From: an uncultured Alphaproteobacteria bacterium
Lineage (GTDB): Bacteria > Pseudomonadota > Alphaproteobacteria > HIMB59 > GCA-002718135
Direction of reading: 5' to 3'
Assembly (NCBI GenBank): GCA_902571865.1
Contig: CACGDO010000005.1
Span: forward strand, 65,486-129,485
Length of the DNA stretch: 64,000 nucleotides
Shown: positions 28,289-36,320 of the stretch, piece after piece
Layout: the number at the start of each line of letters is the position of its first letter
How positions within the stretch are numbered: the stretch's first letter is position 1
Made by a program: the position numbers and the translations under genes
The notes under the pieces: generated by a model
Database searches by the model: none
Told to the model about the DNA's origin: nothing
Seen by the model: only the letters and a program-made list of their open reading frames with translations

Positions 28289-29389
28289 ATGAAAATAGTT
28301 AAACTTGAAACGTTCACAAAACCATATGTAAGTTTTGTAAAAATAACAGTTGAGGATGGTTCAATCGGTTATGGTCAAATGTCAACTTATCATGCAGATA
28401 TCACAGCTCAAATTTTTCATAAACAAGTAGCGCCTTGGGTTGTAGGAAAAGAATATTTTGATTTCGATGATTTAGAAGATTTTATCTTTGAGAGAGAGCA
28501 TAAATTTCCAGGATCTTATCTTTTACGTGCAATTGCTGGTTTAGATACAGCCTTGTGGGATTTGAAAGGTAAAATCGAAAGTAAACCTGTAGTCTCATTG
28601 ATAGGAGGATCTCCAGGAAATTTAAGAATATATGGTTCATCAATGAAAAGAGATATTACACCAAATGATGAAGCAAATAGATTTAAAAAACTTTTTGATG
28701 AAAATGGTGTTGACGCATTTAAATTTAGAATTGGTTCTGAATGTGGAAGAGGGATCGATGAATGGGAAGGAAGAACCTCTAGTATAGTAAAAACAATAAA
28801 TTCGACTCTAGATAAAAGTGTAATTAAGATGGTCGACGCAAACAGTTGTTATAGTTCTATGCAAGCAATAGAAATTGGGAAACTTTTAGAAGATAATAAT
28901 GTTACTCATTTTGAAGAACCTTGTCCTTACTGGAAACCAGAAGAAACTAAAAAAGTTACTGATAGTTTGAAGATAGATGTTACTGGGGGAGAACAAGATT
29001 GTGATCTCAGAATTTGGAGAGATATGGTTAAAAGAAAAATTGTAAATATTTTTCAGCCAGATGTTATGTACGTGGGAGGATTAACAAAAGCTTTGAAGGT
29101 TGCGAAAATTATTGAAAAGGGTGGTTTTATATGTACTCCACATACAGCTAACTTATCTTTAGTAACAATTTGTACAATGCATTTTTTAAAAGCAATAAAT
29201 AATTCAGGTCCCTATCTTGAATTTTCAATTGAAGGTAAAGATTATTATCCATGGCAACAGAATTTATTTTTAGGCGATCCTTTTAAAATATCTGATGGAA
29301 TGGTTAAAATTGAAGATACTCCTGGTTGGGGTATAGAGATTAATCCTGATTGGTTAGAGAAATCAGAATATAAAAAGACAGAAATATAA
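28289..29389 (+). CDS. Mandelate racemase/muconate lactonizing enzyme superfamily protein
   Basis: Enolase-superfamily enzyme, 366 aa. Putative catalytic residues: the KFR motif in DAFKFRIGSE near residue 148, metal ligands in MVDANSCYS, HFEEPCPYW and TGGEQDCDLR, the Asp of QPDVMYVGGLT, the His of CTPHTANLS (Asp-His dyad) and EFSIEG. This is the mandelate-racemase-type layout used by acid-sugar dehydratases. It starts 3 nt after the GMC gene and ends 4 nt before a HAD phosphatase, indicating one operon. Most likely a sugar-acid dehydratase; the exact acid cannot be named. Confidence 0.85.
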   Translation: MKIVKLETFTKPYVSFVKITVEDGSIGYGQMSTYHADITAQIFHKQVAPWVVGKEYFDFDDLEDFIFEREHKFPGSYLLRAIAGLDTALWDLKGKIESKPVVSLIGGSPGNLRIYGSSMKRDITPNDEANRFKKLFDENGVDAFKFRIGSECGRGIDEWEGRTSSIVKTINSTLDKSVIKMVDANSCYSSMQAIEIGKLLEDNNVTHFEEPCPYWKPEETKKVTDSLKIDVTGGEQDCDLRIWRDMVKRKIVNIFQPDVMYVGGLTKALKVAKIIEKGGFICTPHTANLSLVTICTMHFLKAINNSGPYLEFSIEGKDYYPWQQNLFLGDPFKISDGMVKIEDTPGWGIEINPDWLEKSEYKKTEI

Positions 29390-29393
29390 AATA

Positions 29394-30053
29394 ATGATTA
29401 AAAATATAATTTTTGATTTTGATGGAGTAATAGTTGATAGTGAGGTCTTAGCTTCTAAGGCATTTTCCAAATATTTTAGTAAATTTGATCAATCAATTAA
29501 AGAGGAGCAATTTTATAAATATGCTGGAAAAAAAACAGTCGAAGTAATAGATTTATTATCTGATAAATATAAGATTGAAAACAAAGAAAAATTTACAAAT
29601 GAAATATTTGATATTGTGTCAGAAGTTTATTCCAAGGATTTAAAACTAGTTGATGGAGCAAAAGATTATATTAGTAAATCAGATAGAAATCACTTTATTG
29701 GATCTAACAGTAATAAGGATAGAATTCTCGATGGATTGAAGCTTGTTGGGTTAGATAAATTTTTTTTAAGTGATCAGGTTTATTCATTCGATATGGTAAA
29801 AAGACCAAAACCTGATCCAGATATATACTTAAAGGTTTTAAATGATAATTCACTTATTAGAGAAGAGTCAGTCATTATTGAAGATAGTAGCGTAGGTGTT
29901 AAAGCAGCAACTGCAGCAGGAGTAAGGGTATTTGGTCTTACTGCAGGAAAACATTGGCATTCAGATAGAGATACAAATGAATTATTTGACAATGGTGCTT
30001 TGAATGTATTTAGTGATTATGAAAGTTTAGGTAAGGCAATAGAGGAGCTTTAA
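29394..30053 (+). CDS. HAD-superfamily phosphatase (beta-phosphoglucomutase-like)
   Basis: HAD subfamily IA hydrolase, 219 aa. Motif I is IIFDFDGVIVDSEVLASKAF (nucleophile Asp at about residue 8), motif II is HFIGSNSNKDRI, motif III the Lys in RPKPDPDIYLK, and motif IV IEDSSVGVKAATAAGVRVFG. The cap lies at about residues 18-80. It would dephosphorylate a sugar phosphate or act as a phosphoglucomutase-like enzyme. It is co-directional with the MR/MLE enzyme (4-nt gap) and abuts the next gene with no gap. Confidence 0.88.
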   Translation: MIKNIIFDFDGVIVDSEVLASKAFSKYFSKFDQSIKEEQFYKYAGKKTVEVIDLLSDKYKIENKEKFTNEIFDIVSEVYSKDLKLVDGAKDYISKSDRNHFIGSNSNKDRILDGLKLVGLDKFFLSDQVYSFDMVKRPKPDPDIYLKVLNDNSLIREESVIIEDSSVGVKAATAAGVRVFGLTAGKHWHSDRDTNELFDNGALNVFSDYESLGKAIEEL

Positions 30054-30512
30054 ATGGGGCCAGATGTAAAAGGAAATCCACTTTATATTTCAGTCTATCT
30101 TTTGATAGTCTCCTATATTTTAGGTGAATTTATTTTTCCTAAATATCCACTGCTATATATTCTTAATCTTTTTGGATTTTTAATTATAATTTTAATGCCA
30201 ATTGTATTTTTTTCTTCAAGAAATGCATTTAATGCACATGAAGAAAAATTACCTCCTCAAACTGAAACAAATAGAATTATAAAAACTGGAATTTACTCTT
30301 ACTCTAGAAATCCAATTTATCTATGTTTTGTTTTATTTCATTTTGGTATGTTTCTTACTTTTGAAAATATTATGTATTTTATTTGTTCTATAGGATTATT
30401 TTTTTGGTTAAATAATTTTGTAATATATGAAGAGGAAAAATATTTAAAAGATAAATTTGGGGATGAATTTGAAAGATATTGTAATTCGGTTAAAAGATGG
30501 ATTTTTTTCTAG
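30054..30512 (+). CDS. Isoprenylcysteine carboxyl methyltransferase/PEMT-like membrane protein
   Basis: Small membrane protein, 152 aa, with about four hydrophobic segments. The motif TGIYSYSRNPIYLCFVL near residue 79 and the C-terminal EEEKYLKDKFGDEFERYCNSVKRWIFF are the typical SAM-dependent membrane methyltransferase pattern (PEMT/ICMT group). It starts directly after the HAD stop. Bacterial members have mostly unknown substrates, possibly lipids. Its stop overlaps the convergent glycerate kinase gene by 4 nt (CTAG). Confidence 0.8.
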   Translation: MGPDVKGNPLYISVYLLIVSYILGEFIFPKYPLLYILNLFGFLIIILMPIVFFSSRNAFNAHEEKLPPQTETNRIIKTGIYSYSRNPIYLCFVLFHFGMFLTFENIMYFICSIGLFFWLNNFVIYEEEKYLKDKFGDEFERYCNSVKRWIFF

Positions 30513-31369
30513 TTAAAATTTATTGAAGAAATTTTATGATTTTTTTCAAATTTAATAACGATCTGAGCTTTTTTATTTAGATCCTTCATCATCCATTTAG
30601 TTATTTTCTCATAATGTTGAACAAAATATTCAATTTCATTTGGAGTCATTCTTTTTGATTTTTTGTTTTTTGATTGATTAGTTTTTTCCTGCTTTAACCT
30701 CCATTTGAAAACATTATCAAAAGAGGATGTTTTCAAAAAAATAAGTTCATCAAATAATTTAAATAATTTTTTATATTCTAATTTTAATTTATTATTATAG
30801 AAATTTCTCCATTGATATTTTGGATCTTTAATTTTTTCTAAATTATTTATATTTTTATGAAGAATTTTTTTTGGAATTTCTGAACTTCCACAACACCAAC
30901 CTTCTAAGAAAAGAATATCACATTTAGTTTTAGTTATTTTTGTTGATTTAGTCGTATCATCAATCAACTTATCAAATAGAGGGGATGTGATAGGGTATTT
31001 ACTTTTATTGAATTGTTTTATATTTTTAATTAATTTTTCAATATCATGTGTTCCAGGAACACCTCGAGTTATTAACAATTGATGTATTTTATTTGATAAT
31101 TGAGATCGTTGTTTTCTTGATAAATAATAATTATCTAAACTAAGCAAAAGTATTTTCTTATTATAAAACTTTTCAATAGTTTTAGAGATAATATTAATAA
31201 ATGATGATTTTCCAATACCCTGAGAGCCTCCAAATAGGAATTTTTTTGATTTACTAGAGCAAATATAATTAATGATTGGAATTAATTTATCTTCTATATA
31301 CTTTTTGGAATATTCTTTATTATATGTTTTATGTATTTCTATTTGAATATAGTCTATTAATGCACTCAT
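30509..31369 (-). CDS. D-glycerate 3-kinase-like P-loop kinase
   Basis: P-loop kinase, 286 aa. Walker A is FGGSQGIGKSSFIN near residue 47. The LLSLDNYYLSRKQRSQL and LLITRGVPGTHDIEKL segments are the hallmark of plant-type glycerate kinase (GLYK) and YggC-like proteins, with FLEGWCCGSSEIP as a further conserved block. It would phosphorylate D-glycerate to 3-phosphoglycerate in the cytoplasm, fitting a block of sugar-acid breakdown genes. Divergent, with 32 nt to the frameshifted HAD gene. Confidence 0.83.
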   Translation of the reverse strand: MSALIDYIQIEIHKTYNKEYSKKYIEDKLIPIINYICSSKSKKFLFGGSQGIGKSSFINIISKTIEKFYNKKILLLSLDNYYLSRKQRSQLSNKIHQLLITRGVPGTHDIEKLIKNIKQFNKSKYPITSPLFDKLIDDTTKSTKITKTKCDILFLEGWCCGSSEIPKKILHKNINNLEKIKDPKYQWRNFYNNKLKLEYKKLFKLFDELIFLKTSSFDNVFKWRLKQEKTNQSKNKKSKRMTPNEIEYFVQHYEKITKWMMKDLNKKAQIVIKFEKNHKISSINFN

Positions 31370-31401
31370 TTAATATTTATTTATAAACAAAATACTTATA
31401 C

Positions 31402-32006
31402 ATGAAATTTCTTTTTGATTTAGGTGGTGTTTTTTTGATTGGGACCCTCATTATTTTTATAAAGATGTAATTAAAGACAAAAAAGAAAGAGACAATTTTC
31501 TCAATAATATTTGCAATGATGAATGGAATGTCCAACAAGATGCTGGAAGACTTATAAAAGATGCTGAAACTGATCTAATCAAAACTTATCCTGATTATGA
31601 AGATAAAATTAAATTATATTATAAAAATCATCATAAAATGTTCAGAAAAATTTTTCAATATTCAGTGGATGTTTTAGATCATTTAAAAAATAAAAAATAT
31701 GAGTGTTATGTTTTGTCAAATTGGTCTTGGGAAACATTTAAAGGTATGGATTTAAAATATCCATTCTTAAATAAATTTGATGGCCTAATAATATCTGGAA
31801 AAGAAAAATTGGTTAAACCTAATGCTGAAATATATAAATTAGCTACAAGTCGTTTTAATCTAATTCCAGAGGAAACTGTATTTATTGATGATAAAAAAGA
31901 GAATATTGAGGCTGCAAAGAAACTTGGTTTTTTAACTATACATTTAACTGACCCTGAAATAATAATTCACGAAATTAATAGATTTATTAAATTTAAGCAT
32001 GAATGA
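31402..32006 (+). pseudogene. HAD-superfamily hydrolase, frameshifted in a T7 tract
   Basis: A HAD subfamily IA gene (YihX-like). The start ATG 31402 reads MKFLFDLGGVF, the nucleophile motif, then runs to a stop. Adding one T to the run of seven Ts at 31430-31436 restores FDWDPHYFYKDVIKD and joins the open frame to 32006. That frame holds NDEWNVQQDAGR, CYVLSNWSWE, KLVKPNAEIYKLA and VFIDDKKENIEAAKKLG, all expected in this family. The ORF track lists only the last 122 aa (from 31638). It overlaps glpD by 8 nt. Either a real loss, a slippage-corrected gene or a sequence error. Confidence 0.85.
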
Positions 32007-33150
32007 AACTTTTGATATTTTAGTTATTGGTGGAGGTATTAATGGTGCTGGAATTGTTAGAGATGCATCAGGCAGAAATTTAAAAGTTTGTTTAGTTGAA
32101 AAAAACACAGTTGGCTCAGCCACTTCATCTTGGTCTACAAAATTAATACACGGCGGATTAAGGTATCTTGAAAATTATGAATTTCGCCTTGTACGTGAAT
32201 CTCTCAAGGAAAGAGAGGTAATTAAAAAAATTGCCAGTAATATAACAACACCATTACCTTTTATTATACCTTATCAAAAATCTTTAAGACCTAAATGGTT
32301 AATTAAATTAGGATTATTTTTATATGATAATATTGGTGGCAAAATGACTATACCAAAATCTTCAACTATAAATATTAAAAAGGAAATTCCTAGCATTTTA
32401 AAAGATCAATTTAAAATTGGTTTCCAATATTATGATTTACAAGTTGATGATAAAAAACTTGTTCAGTTAAATGTTGAAGACGCAAAGAAAAAAGGTGCTA
32501 TTATTATTCAAAATAGAAAAGTTATAGATGCAAAACGAAATAAAAATATTTGGGATATAGCTTTAGATGATAATACTATACTTAAATCTAAAATTCTTAT
32601 TAATGCTGCTGGACCTTGGATAAATGAAGTTTTAAGTAATGTTATTAAATTAAATTCAAATAAATCAATTCGACTTGTAAAAGGTAGTCACATAATAACT
32701 AAAAGTCTTTACCGTCAGAAAAAAGCTTTCACTTTACAAAATGAAGATAACAGAATAATTTTTGTTATACCTTATAAAGATGAATATTCCCTTATTGGCA
32801 CCACCGAAACAGAAGTTTTTTCACCAGAAAATCCAAAAATTGATGAAAGTGAAATTGATTATTTATTAAATTCAGTAAATAAATATTTCATTAAACAAAT
32901 ATCGAGAGATGATGTGGTAAGTTCTTATTCTGGAATTAGACCACTTATTGAAGATTTCAAAGAAGCTTCAAAAGTTACTAGAGACTATATATTCGACTTA
33001 AATGAGGATGGTTCACAGGCACCATTATTAAACATCTATGGAGGAAAACTAACGACTTATAGAAAATTAGCTGAAAATGTTCTTTTAACTCTTAATAAAC
33101 ATATTCCAATAAATAAGGAAAGTTCTTGGACTGCTAAACAAAAACTATAA
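31999..33150 (+). CDS. glpD: FAD-dependent glycerol-3-phosphate dehydrogenase, C-terminally short
   Basis: GlpD-type flavoprotein, 383 aa. The FAD motif ILVIGGGINGAGIVRDASGRNL is at the N terminus, followed by TSSWSTKLIHGGLRYLENYEF, the glycerol-3-phosphate dehydrogenase signature, and by SYSGIRPLIED and IYGGKLTTYRKLAENVL. It would oxidise glycerol-3-phosphate to dihydroxyacetone phosphate, passing electrons to quinone. Typical GlpD proteins are about 500 aa with a C-terminal helical domain; here the chain stops soon after SSWTAKQKL, so that domain is missing. No remnant was seen in the other frames downstream. Confidence 0.85.
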   Translation: MNETFDILVIGGGINGAGIVRDASGRNLKVCLVEKNTVGSATSSWSTKLIHGGLRYLENYEFRLVRESLKEREVIKKIASNITTPLPFIIPYQKSLRPKWLIKLGLFLYDNIGGKMTIPKSSTINIKKEIPSILKDQFKIGFQYYDLQVDDKKLVQLNVEDAKKKGAIIIQNRKVIDAKRNKNIWDIALDDNTILKSKILINAAGPWINEVLSNVIKLNSNKSIRLVKGSHIITKSLYRQKKAFTLQNEDNRIIFVIPYKDEYSLIGTTETEVFSPENPKIDESEIDYLLNSVNKYFIKQISRDDVVSSYSGIRPLIEDFKEASKVTRDYIFDLNEDGSQAPLLNIYGGKLTTYRKLAENVLLTLNKHIPINKESSWTAKQKL

Positions 33151-33182
33151 TTGGTATCCCTCTTAAATAACTTTTCAAATTT

Positions 33183-33266
33183 GGTGGGCAGAAAAGTTTT
33201 ATAAGAGGAATACTTCTTATAGGAGGAAATAATATGAACTCTCTGCCCATCATTATTTTAGTTTAA
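33183..33266 (+). promoter_or_regulatory. Structured leader-like element with a tiny ORF
   Basis: In the 195-nt gap after glpD, GGTGGGCAGA (33183-33192) can pair with TCTGCCCATC (33242-33251), a 10-bp stem with one G-U pair. It encloses a second perfect hairpin, TATAAGA/TCTTATA (33200-33206 with 33215-33221). Between them is a strong Shine-Dalgarno AGGAGG and, from ATG 33234, a 10-codon ORF (MNSLPIIILV, stop at 33266). No gene on the + strand follows. It could be a decayed leader, a small RNA or a micro-ORF. Function unknown. Confidence 0.4.
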
Positions 33267-33304
33267 ATTTATGATATTTATTGAAAATTTTTAAAAAAGG
33301 GATG

Positions 33305-33330
33305 TATTGCCCCTTATATTAGGGGCAATA
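33305..33330 (-). terminator. Rho-independent terminator of the MalK-type gene
   Basis: Inverted repeat TATTGCCCCT / AGGGGCAATA (10 bp) with a 6-nt loop, 15 nt beyond the stop of the minus-strand ABC ATPase. Read on the minus strand it is followed by ACATCCCTTTTTT, a short T run, as expected of an intrinsic terminator. Confidence 0.75.
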
Positions 33331-33345
33331 TTCAATACGATTCTA

Positions 33346-34425
33346 TTATTTAAATGCTTGTCCTGAACTGTCAAATAACTGGCATCTTCCAGCAGGAAAA
33401 CCAACTTTTACAGTATCACCAACTTTAATTTCTGAATGTCCTTCAGTTTCAGCAACTAATGGCTCTCCATCTTTTTCAAGGTATAGGTAAGTAACGTCAC
33501 CAAGTTTTTCCACAACAAATACTTTACTCTCCCAAGATCCATCTGCATCACCATTTACTACTAAGTGTTCAGGTCTAATACCTAGAGTTACTGAATCACC
33601 CTCTGAGGAGGATGCTGACATTTTAGAGACTGATATTTTTGACATTCCCATAATATCAACTTCTGTAGCATCAGAACTTTTGCTTAATATCTTACTTGAA
33701 ATAAAGTTCATTTTTGGTGAACCAATAAATCCACCTACGAACATATTATTTGGTCTATCATAAAGTTCTAATGGGGATCCTTTTTGTGAAACGATACCTG
33801 TATCTAGAACAACAATATCGTCAGCTAAAGTCATAGCTTCTGTCTGATCATGTGTAACATAGATCATTGTTGCTTCTAGTTCATTATGAAGTTTTGCTAA
33901 TTCAACTCTCATTTGAACCCTTAATGCAGCATCAAGGTTTGAAAGCGGTTCATCAAATAAGAAAACTTTTGGTTTTCTTGTAATTGCTCTTCCAATAGCA
34001 ACACGTTGTCTTTGACCACCTGAAAGTTGTTTTGGTTTTCTTTGAAGATAATCTTCTATTTGAAGAATTCTTGCTGCCTCATTAACTCTTTCATTAATCT
34101 CATCTTTTGATCTTTTTTCTAATTTCAAACCAAAAGCCATGTTATCAAATACAGTCATGTGAGGGTATAATGCATAAGATTGAAATACCATTGCAATATT
34201 TCTTTGCTTTGGTGGTAAATCATTAACTACCTGACCATCAATTGAAATTGTACCTGAATTAATATCTTCAAGTCCTGCTATCATTCTTAACATAGTTGAT
34301 TTTCCACAACCACTAGGTCCAACTAGAACTGTGAACGATTGACTTTTGATATCTAGGGATACATCCTTAATTACATGGACGTCTCCAAAATATTTGTTAA
34401 CAGTATTTATATTTATATCTGCCAC
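33346..34425 (-). CDS. ABC transporter ATPase, MalK/UgpC type
   Basis: ATP-binding subunit of a CUT1 sugar importer, 359 aa from GTG 34425. The track start (TTG 34452) places the strong Shine-Dalgarno AAAGGAGG inside the gene; GTG 34425 lies 5 nt after it and matches the family N terminus MADININTVNKYFG. Walker A is GPSGCGKST, the Q-loop MVFQSYALYPH, the signature LSGGQRQRVAIGRAI, Walker B VFLFDEPLSNLDA and the H-loop YVTHDQ. A C-terminal TOBE-like domain (about 235-359) is present. It is the only MalK-type ATPase in the window, so it may energise more than one importer. Confidence 0.93.
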   Translation of the reverse strand: MADININTVNKYFGDVHVIKDVSLDIKSQSFTVLVGPSGCGKSTMLRMIAGLEDINSGTISIDGQVVNDLPPKQRNIAMVFQSYALYPHMTVFDNMAFGLKLEKRSKDEINERVNEAARILQIEDYLQRKPKQLSGGQRQRVAIGRAITRKPKVFLFDEPLSNLDAALRVQMRVELAKLHNELEATMIYVTHDQTEAMTLADDIVVLDTGIVSQKGSPLELYDRPNNMFVGGFIGSPKMNFISSKILSKSSDATEVDIMGMSKISVSKMSASSSEGDSVTLGIRPEHLVVNGDADGSWESKVFVVEKLGDVTYLYLEKDGEPLVAETEGHSEIKVGDTVKVGFPAGRCQLFDSSGQAFK

Positions 34426-34453
34426 TTCATCCTCCTTTGAGCGATCTTTCAAG

Positions 34454-34474
34454 TGTATGAAAACTCATCATACA
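34454..34474 (-). promoter_or_regulatory. Inverted repeat upstream of the MalK-type gene
   Basis: TGTATGA and TCATACA form perfect 7-bp arms around a 7-nt spacer, 29 nt upstream of GTG 34425, in the 104-nt gap between the permease and ATPase genes. It may be an operator or a weak intercistronic hairpin. Chance cannot be excluded. Confidence 0.35.
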
Positions 34475-34529
34475 AATATAAAAGCATTTAACGATAATTT
34501 AATATAAAAATCAATAGCTAAAAGGTTTT

Positions 34530-35354
34530 TTATCCTTTTACCGCACCAGCTGTAAGTCCTTTAACAATTCTATTTTGGAAAATTAATACCACAATTAAAA
34601 CAGGTATAGTAACAAGAACCGAAGCTGCCATAATATTTGGCCATGGAATTTCAAATTCACTTTCTCCTCGAAAACTAGCCATGAATACGGGAAGGGTTGT
34701 AACCTCTGGTGATATTGTTAATGTTAATGCAAATAAGAATTCATTCCATGCTCCTATAAAAGCTAATATTCCTGTTGTTACCATTGCTGGCCACATTAAA
34801 GGTAAAAAAACTTTAAATAAAATCACGTAAGAATTTGCGCCATCAACCATTGCTGCTTCTTCAATTTCAATAGGTAAATCTCTTATGAATGCAGTCAATA
34901 TCCATACAGTGAATGGTAAAGAAAAAACAACATAAGACATTATAAGACCTTGATATGTATTATAAACACCAAGACTTCTTACTAATTCAAACATTCCTGA
35001 TAATATTGCTACTTGAGGGAACATTGATGTGCCTAGAATTCCAAGGAGTAAAACTGTCCTCCCTTTAAATTGAATTCTTCCTAAAGCATAAGAAGCTGTC
35101 AATGCAATTAGAAGACAAAATAAAACAGTTAATGTTGAGACTAAAAATGAGTTAAAAAATGTGGAACCAAATGCTGGTCTATTAAGAACATAAATAAAAT
35201 TTTTAAGAACAGGTTCACTAGGCCAATATTCTACAATAAAAGTCCCCGTACCAGCTTTTTTTAATGCCGATACGATTGCCCAATAAAAAGGAAAGCATGT
35301 ATAAACTAAAATTATTAACAATAAGAATACCAGAGATATTTTTTTCCAACTCAT
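34530..35354 (-). CDS. ABC sugar permease, MalG type
   Basis: CUT1 importer membrane subunit, 274 aa, six hydrophobic segments, first at about residues 6-28. The EAA loop is IEEAAMVDGANSYVILFKVFLPLMWPA near residue 166, then GAWNEFLFALTL, and the C terminus ends GLTAGAVKG, as in typical MalG-like proteins. Its ATG overlaps the stop of the upstream MalF-type gene (TAATG), so translation is coupled. Its partners are the MalF-type subunit at 35354, binding protein at 36321 and the ATPase at 33346. Confidence 0.92.
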   Translation of the reverse strand: MSWKKISLVFLLLIILVYTCFPFYWAIVSALKKAGTGTFIVEYWPSEPVLKNFIYVLNRPAFGSTFFNSFLVSTLTVLFCLLIALTASYALGRIQFKGRTVLLLGILGTSMFPQVAILSGMFELVRSLGVYNTYQGLIMSYVVFSLPFTVWILTAFIRDLPIEIEEAAMVDGANSYVILFKVFLPLMWPAMVTTGILAFIGAWNEFLFALTLTISPEVTTLPVFMASFRGESEFEIPWPNIMAASVLVTIPVLIVVLIFQNRIVKGLTAGAVKG

Positions 35355-36265
35355 TAATAAACTCCCTGTCTATCAAAACTTGTTTTCGTGATAATTAAGT
35401 AAAGAATTGTGGCAATCGTCAAAAATGCAAACAATAGAGTTGATGCAGCAGATCCTTGTCCTACTTCCATGAAATCAACTAACCATTGTCTGGCGTATAC
35501 GGACATTGAAGCTGTTTCTCTAGAATTTGTAGTGAGTACATATAATAGATCAAAGACTCTCAAAGCATCTAATGTTCTAAATATAATTGCTATAACTAAA
35601 GTTGGTTTAATTAATGGTAAAGTGATATTCCAAAATACTTTCCATGAACTAACACCATCAATTCTTGTTGATTCGTAAATATCTGTTGGGATCATTTGCA
35701 AAGCTGCTAAGGTTAATAATGTTATAAAGGGAGTAGTTTTCCATACGTCTACAATAATAGCAGCTGCCATAGAGCTATCTGGATAAGCTAAAAAAGCTAT
35801 AGGTTCTGAGATTATGCTTAAGTCCATTAAAATTTCATTAAAAACACCAAATTGTTGATTAAACATCCATTGAAACATTTTTGCATTAACAATTGTTGGT
35901 ATTGCCCAAGGTATTAAAATTGCAGCCCTTACAATACCTCTTGCTGGCATATTGTTATTTAAAATTAGAGCAAAGGTGACACCAATTATGGTTTCAAAAA
36001 AAACAGAAAAAAAAGAAAAGATAAAAGTATTTTTAACTGAAACCCACCACCACTCATCATAAAAAAACAGAGTTTCGTAATGAAACCATCCAACATAATT
36101 ATAATTATATAAATCTCCTAATCTAGCATCTGTAAAACTATAATTTATTGTTGTTATAAGAGGGTATATGGCAACGACTGCAAGACAGATAAACATGGGT
36201 GTTAAAAATATCCATGCGGATCTAATTCTTTCTTTTGAAAGTTTTGTTCTTTGAATTTTTGCCAT
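35354..36265 (-). CDS. ABC sugar permease, MalF type
   Basis: CUT1 importer membrane subunit, 303 aa. A basic N terminus (AKIQRTKLSKERIRSAW) precedes membrane segment 1. The EAA loop is YESTRIDGVSSWKVFWNITLPLIKPT near residue 208, with Ser in place of the usual second Ala. It starts 56 nt after the binding-protein gene, behind a GC-rich hairpin and a 16-bp AT palindrome. No Shine-Dalgarno is visible before ATG 36265, so translation initiation may depend on the upstream structure. Confidence 0.92.
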   Translation of the reverse strand: MAKIQRTKLSKERIRSAWIFLTPMFICLAVVAIYPLITTINYSFTDARLGDLYNYNYVGWFHYETLFFYDEWWWVSVKNTFIFSFFSVFFETIIGVTFALILNNNMPARGIVRAAILIPWAIPTIVNAKMFQWMFNQQFGVFNEILMDLSIISEPIAFLAYPDSSMAAAIIVDVWKTTPFITLLTLAALQMIPTDIYESTRIDGVSSWKVFWNITLPLIKPTLVIAIIFRTLDALRVFDLLYVLTTNSRETASMSVYARQWLVDFMEVGQGSAASTLLFAFLTIATILYLIITKTSFDRQGVY

Positions 36266-36269
36266 ATGA

Positions 36270-36308
36270 TAATCTAATTAGATTACTGGCGCATTAAGCG
36301 CCAGTAAT
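36270..36308 (-). promoter_or_regulatory. Intercistronic hairpin plus adjoining 16-bp palindrome
   Basis: Between the binding-protein stop and the MalF-type start there is a perfect 11-bp stem ATTACTGGCGC/GCGCCAGTAAT with a 5-nt loop (36282-36308). Overlapping its arm by 4 nt is a perfect palindrome TAATCTAATTAGATTA (36270-36285). No T run follows on the minus strand. The first should protect the binding-protein mRNA 3' end; the second covers where the permease ribosome site should be. Confidence 0.65.
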
Positions 36309-36320
36309 AAAAATATATAA

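Noticed and set aside
33151-33260. Possible third frameshift explaining the short GlpD
   Set aside because: No frame downstream of the stop shows the expected C-terminal GlpD sequence, so a truncated form is more likely than a single-base error.
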